A stretch of 9,103 bases of DNA from Methanobacterium sp. (lineage in GTDB: Archaea; Methanobacteriota; Methanobacteria; Methanobacteriales; Methanobacteriaceae). The stretch spans positions 1 through 9,103 of the forward strand of contig PMMY01000224.1 in NCBI GenBank assembly GCA_003162655.1, in the 5' to 3' direction. The position numbers were made by a program, and so were the translations under genes. Shown one piece after another: positions 6,626 to 9,103 of the stretch (positions within the stretch are counted from its first letter, which is position 1; each line of letters starts with the position of its first letter). Under the pieces are notes generated by a model, which was not told the origin of the DNA, ran no database searches, and saw nothing but the letters and a program-made list of their open reading frames with translations.

Positions 6626-7990
6626 CTATTCTAATGTAGCCATTATATCTAGTATTTTGGTATCATCCCTGACCTTGGCCTGAATTTGTAGACCTACAGG
6701 AACTCCCCCCACATCGCCTACAGGTGTGCTTGCAGCGGGTATTCCTGCTAGATTGGCTATAACCGTCAGAACATCATATGAATACATATCCATAGGTTCA
6801 AGTGAAGTACCAATTTTGTGTGGTAATTTCGGTACTGTAGGGCCAACTATTACATCCACTCCATTGAGGAGTTTGGTTACCTCTTTTTTTATTAAAGATC
6901 TCGCTTGAAGTGCTTTTTTGTAATATTTACCGCTAAATTCCTTTTGACTTATGTAAGAGCCCATATGAATCCTTCTAAGTACCTCTTCGCCGCAGACATC
7001 TTCGATCCTATATCCATATTTTCTTCCATCATACTTTCGTGTAGCTGAAAAGAACTCAACGTAGTTTATGAGGTAATAGGTAGGTAAGCATAAATCTATA
7101 TAATCAAAACTTAATTCGACTACTTCGGCACCCATCTCACTCATTTTATCAATGGTTTCTTCTATTATATTGACTATCTTATCATCCGATACATCGAAGA
7201 ACTGTTTTACTACACCCAGCTTCATCCCTTTCAATGAATCAGATCCTTTTAATGAGTTTACAAAACTTGGAAGATTCCAATCCATGGAGGTACACTCTGT
7301 TTCATCGAAACCACCAATAACATCAAGCATTAGTGCGGATCCACCAGAATCCTTCGAAAATGGACCTATCTGATCAAAGCTCATTGCCAGATCCAAAAGC
7401 CCCTGTCTCGAAACAAGACCATATGTAGGTTTAAATCCCATCACACCACAGTGTGAAGCGGGGTTTCTTATGGAACCGCCTGTATCTGATCCTATGCTTA
7501 AGTCGCACATTTCAGATGCTACTGCTACTGCACTCCCACCACTTGAACCTCCGGAGATTCTACCCATGGCTGCAGGGTTTTCGGTATGACCGAGGTAGGA
7601 TGTTTCTGTTGAACTTCCCGCAGCAAATTCATCCATATTGGTCATTCCTATAATAATACCGTCCTCTTTTTTTATCCTTTTTATAACAGTAGCGTCATAG
7701 CTTCCAAGGTAATTCTCAAGAGTTTTTGATGCAGCTGTTATGTGGAAATCCGCTACATTTATGTTGCTTTTAACACCTACAACCATACCTGCAAGTTTTC
7801 CTACTTTTTCACCATTTTTTATCCTGGAATCTATATCTTCAGCACATTCTAGAGCTGAATTTTTATCCACCTCTAAAAATGCATTATAAATATCATTTTT
7901 CTTTTCAATGTTCTTGCAGAACATTTCAAGGTTGTCTAATGCTGTAATTTCATGATTTTTAATTAATTCAGACTTATCCAATAATTTCAT
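6626..7990 (-). CDS. gatA: Asp/Glu-tRNA(Asn/Gln) amidotransferase subunit A (GatA)
   Basis: Amidase-signature subunit of GatCAB. It releases ammonia from glutamine or asparagine and passes it to GatB, which converts Asp-tRNA(Asn) or Glu-tRNA(Gln) to the amide form. In archaea that also use GatDE for glutamine, GatCAB mainly makes Asn-tRNA. The Ser-cisSer-Lys triad is present: Lys74 (VVGVKSNIN), Ser149 (SGGSSGGSA) and Ser173 (GSDTGGSIR), with spacing 75 and 24 identical to that recalled for Staphylococcus GatA. The DQIGP segment also fits. Length, 454 residues, is slightly under the common 470-485 but without obvious loss. An in-frame GTG at 7996 could add two residues, but it overlaps the GGTG ribosome-binding site (7999-7996) that sits five bases before ATG 7990, so ATG is preferred. 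gatB and gatC are not in the window, as is common in archaea. The CbiA-like gene follows in the same direction. Confidence 0.93.
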   Translation of the reverse strand: MKLLDKSELIKNHEITALDNLEMFCKNIEKKNDIYNAFLEVDKNSALECAEDIDSRIKNGEKVGKLAGMVVGVKSNINVADFHITAASKTLENYLGSYDATVIKRIKKEDGIIIGMTNMDEFAAGSSTETSYLGHTENPAAMGRISGGSSGGSAVAVASEMCDLSIGSDTGGSIRNPASHCGVMGFKPTYGLVSRQGLLDLAMSFDQIGPFSKDSGGSALMLDVIGGFDETECTSMDWNLPSFVNSLKGSDSLKGMKLGVVKQFFDVSDDKIVNIIEETIDKMSEMGAEVVELSFDYIDLCLPTYYLINYVEFFSATRKYDGRKYGYRIEDVCGEEVLRRIHMGSYISQKEFSGKYYKKALQARSLIKKEVTKLLNGVDVIVGPTVPKLPHKIGTSLEPMDMYSYDVLTVIANLAGIPAASTPVGDVGGVPVGLQIQAKVRDDTKILDIMATLE

Positions 7991-7995
7991 TGTCA

Positions 7996-7999
7996 CACC
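7996..7999 (-). promoter_or_regulatory. Ribosome-binding site that decides the gatA start
   Basis: On the - strand the sequence reads CAGGTGTGACAATG. GGTG pairs with the 16S rRNA 3' end and is five bases before ATG 7990. The upstream GTG codon at 7996 is part of this site and is therefore unlikely to be the start. Confidence 0.55.
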
Positions 8000-8016
8000 T
8001 GTAGTATTTTGGATGA

Positions 8017-8037
8017 ATATAATTATAAGTGCTTTCG
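8017..8037 (-). promoter_or_regulatory. Probable BRE/TATA promoter of gatA
   Basis: On the - strand CGAAAGC precedes ACTTATAATTATA, resembling a purine-rich TFB-recognition element followed by a TATA box. The predicted transcription start would fall near 7996-8000, giving a very short leader that begins around the GGTG site. Spacing is slightly tight, so another TATA-like stretch further upstream cannot be excluded. Confidence 0.35.
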
Positions 8038-8123
8038 ACTTATGATTAATTCTTTTTTGTTTTTAATCTACTTCAATATTATAATTTTTGATCAACATAA
8101 ATAATCATAACCATTATTAAAAA

Positions 8124-8135
8124 AAATATAATAAA
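8124..8135 (+). promoter_or_regulatory. Probable TATA box of the nitroreductase gene
   Basis: An A-run followed by AATATAATAAAT is centred near 8129, predicting transcription near 8155 and a leader of about 36 bases containing the GAGGTGA site. A second AT-rich element, GTTTAAATAG (8162-8171), is too close to the start to serve a transcript carrying that ribosome-binding site. Confidence 0.35.
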
Positions 8136-8144
8136 TTTGTGAAT

Positions 8145-8152
8145 ACAATTGT
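8145..8152 (+). repeat. Perfect 8-base palindrome ACAATTGT before the nitroreductase gene
   Basis: ACAATTGT lies just downstream of the likely TATA box and near the predicted transcription start, a position where archaeal repressors commonly bind. Further upstream AATAAT (8100-8105) and ATTATT (8113-8118) form a second inverted repeat with a 7-base spacer. Both are short and AT-rich, so an operator role is speculative. Confidence 0.25.
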
Positions 8153-8176
8153 TAGATGTAAGTTTAAATAGATTTT

Positions 8177-8183
8177 GAGGTGA
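8177..8183 (+). promoter_or_regulatory. Strong ribosome-binding site of the nitroreductase gene
   Basis: GAGGTGA is a near-complete match to the anti-Shine-Dalgarno and lies seven bases before ATG 8191. It is the strongest such site in the window and fixes the start. Confidence 0.75.
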
Positions 8184-8190
8184 ATAATAC

Positions 8191-8703
8191 ATGGAATTTT
8201 TAGATTTGATTCAAAAGAGATATAGTGTGCGTAAATATAAATCTGAATCTGTAGAAGAAGAAAAACTAAAATTAATACTTGAAGCTGCACGTTTAGCACC
8301 TACAGCGCATAATCAGCAGCCTTTTAAGTTGATAGTTATAAAAACTAAAGGTAACGAAGAAAATTTGAAGCGTATATACCCTGCAAGTTTTTTTGTAGAA
8401 GCTCCCCTAATCATCTGTGCCTGTGCAATACCTGAAGAAGGATGGACACGTGATGACGGTAAAAATTACACTGAAGTAGACACATCCATTGCCATGGACC
8501 ACTTGATTCTAGCAGCCACTAATCTTGGATTGGGAACCTGCTGGATAGGAAAATTTAACCTTAAAGCAGCACGGGAAATATTGGATATTCCAAAAAATGT
8601 ATTACCACTAATATTTACTCCTTTAGGGTATCCTGATGATAAACCAAGACCAAAGACAAGAAAAAAAATAAATGAAATTGTAAGATATGAAAAATGGCAA
8701 TAA
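8191..8703 (+). CDS. Nitroreductase-family FMN-dependent oxidoreductase
   Basis: A 170-residue protein of the nitroreductase/NADH-oxidase fold, which binds FMN at a homodimer interface and passes electrons from NAD(P)H or another donor to varied acceptors. Visible features: the N-terminal RYSVRKY block (Arg10, Ser12, Arg14), typical of FMN-phosphate contacts; APTAHNQQP (36-44), the conserved ribityl/phosphate loop; and NLGLGTCWIG (111-120) followed by a C-terminal PLGYPDDKPRPK segment that closes over the flavin. The length matches the short archaeal subgroup and no ferredoxin domain is fused. The physiological substrate cannot be read from the sequence. The start is fixed by GAGGTGA at 8177-8183. 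It is divergent from gatA across 200 bases and convergent with the next ORF, so it is probably transcribed alone. The riboflavin kinase and RibB genes a few kilobases away would supply its FMN, but no direct link is shown. Confidence 0.88.
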   Translation: MEFLDLIQKRYSVRKYKSESVEEEKLKLILEAARLAPTAHNQQPFKLIVIKTKGNEENLKRIYPASFFVEAPLIICACAIPEEGWTRDDGKNYTEVDTSIAMDHLILAATNLGLGTCWIGKFNLKAAREILDIPKNVLPLIFTPLGYPDDKPRPKTRKKINEIVRYEKWQ

Positions 8704-8776
8704 AGAAACAAATACTTACTTTTCATACCAAATACTTTTATTGAAAATTAACAATGTAATCATCTATTCTCATAAT

Positions 8777-9097
8777 TTAAATTGGAAGTGTTGATTGTAT
8801 TGGTAGTTTCTTTTTAGATACTGCAACTTTTTTATTAGGACTTTTGATAGTGTCATATAATGATGCATCAAGATAGCACTGCAATGGTTCATATTTTAAT
8901 AATGAATCTATATTCACATCTAAGATGTGTACTATCTCAAGAATTTTAGGCCAATATCCAATTAACTTCCATTCTTCACTTCTATCAAAATATAAATCTA
9001 TCCTATTAATATAGTCTATCTGCTCTTGCATAGAAGTGTAAAACCGATTAAATTCATCCCGAGTAAATACAACGACTTCCTCATGTTCCTGGAACAT
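8777..9097 (-). CDS. Uncharacterised protein, possibly continuing past the window edge
   Basis: I do not recognise this protein. The visible reading frame gives 106 residues from an ATG at 9097, only six bases from the window edge. The two preceding codons (CCT GAA) contain no stop, so a longer N-terminus is possible and the true start is undecided. The N-terminal part is acidic and aromatic (EVVVFTRDEF, RFYTSMQEQIDYINRIDLYF), followed by EEWKLIGYWPKILEIVHILDV. Residues from about 83 onward are lysine-rich and low in structure-forming residues, probably a flexible tail (KSPNKKVAVSKKK). It is predicted to be soluble: there is no signal peptide or membrane segment. Base composition resembles the neighbours. 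It is convergent with the nitroreductase gene, 73 bases away. The evidence that it is real is its length in AT-rich DNA, its plausible protein composition, and the absence of a better gene on either strand. Confidence 0.6.
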   Translation of the reverse strand: MFQEHEEVVVFTRDEFNRFYTSMQEQIDYINRIDLYFDRSEEWKLIGYWPKILEIVHILDVNIDSLLKYEPLQCYLDASLYDTIKSPNKKVAVSKKKLPIQSTLPI

Positions 9098-9103
9098 TTC
9101 AGG

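Noticed and set aside
7990..7996. GTG 7996 as the gatA start
   Set aside because: It is part of the GGTG ribosome-binding site for ATG 7990 and adds only two residues.
8117..8299. Short - strand frame across the nitroreductase promoter and start
   Set aside because: It is AT-rich with low-complexity hydrophobic content and overlaps the nitroreductase gene; no ribosome-binding site.
8708..8740. Direct repeat CAAATACTT in the nitroreductase 3' gap
   Set aside because: Two short copies in AT-rich DNA, too little for a repeat array or attachment site.
1..9103. Mobile element, CRISPR array, integrase or defence system
   Set aside because: No transposase, integrase, terminal repeats, regular spacer array or defence-protein motif was seen on either strand. 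The tRNA gene shows no duplicated 3' end that would mark an integration site.

Overview
The window looks like a piece of a mesophilic, AT-rich methanogenic archaeon of the order Methanobacteriales, probably Methanobacterium or a close relative. The clearest signs are O-phosphoseryl-tRNA synthetase (SepRS, nearly confined to methanogens and close relatives), the flavoprotein subunit of thiol:fumarate reductase (TfrA), a stand-alone archaeal CTP-dependent riboflavin kinase (DUF120), ribosome-binding sites of the GGTG/GTGAT type, TATA-like boxes, and a tRNA gene without an encoded CCA end.

Layout from left to right: a tRNA-Arg(GCG) gene on the + strand (138-209); tfrA on the - strand (273-1949); a compact divergent promoter region; sepS on the + strand, whose real start is most likely a CTG at 2087, 135 bases upstream of the first in-frame ATG; a 186-base gap with a T-run and a nested inverted repeat; the riboflavin pair ribK (3869-4249) and ribB (4323-5003), both +; then, convergent, a - strand pair made of a CbiA/CobB-like glutamine amidotransferase-ATPase with its two domains in swapped order (5039-6544) and gatA (6626-7990); a divergent nitroreductase-family gene (8191-8703, +); and an unrecognised small ORF (8777-9097, -) that touches the right edge.

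Themes: three loci concern aminoacyl-tRNA supply (tRNA-Arg; SepRS, which charges tRNA-Cys with phosphoserine; GatA, which amidates mischarged Asp/Glu-tRNA). Two adjacent genes supply riboflavin and FMN, and two others (tfrA, nitroreductase) encode flavoenzymes that would use them. GatA and the CbiA-like protein are neighbouring but unrelated amide-transfer enzymes.

The region reads as ordinary chromosomal core. I see no mobile element, CRISPR array, defence cassette or integration scar. The points most worth a second look are the non-canonical sepS start with a five-codon upstream ORF overlapping it, the swapped-domain CbiA-like enzyme, and the unidentified ORF at the right edge. No stretch longer than 300 bases lacks a gene.
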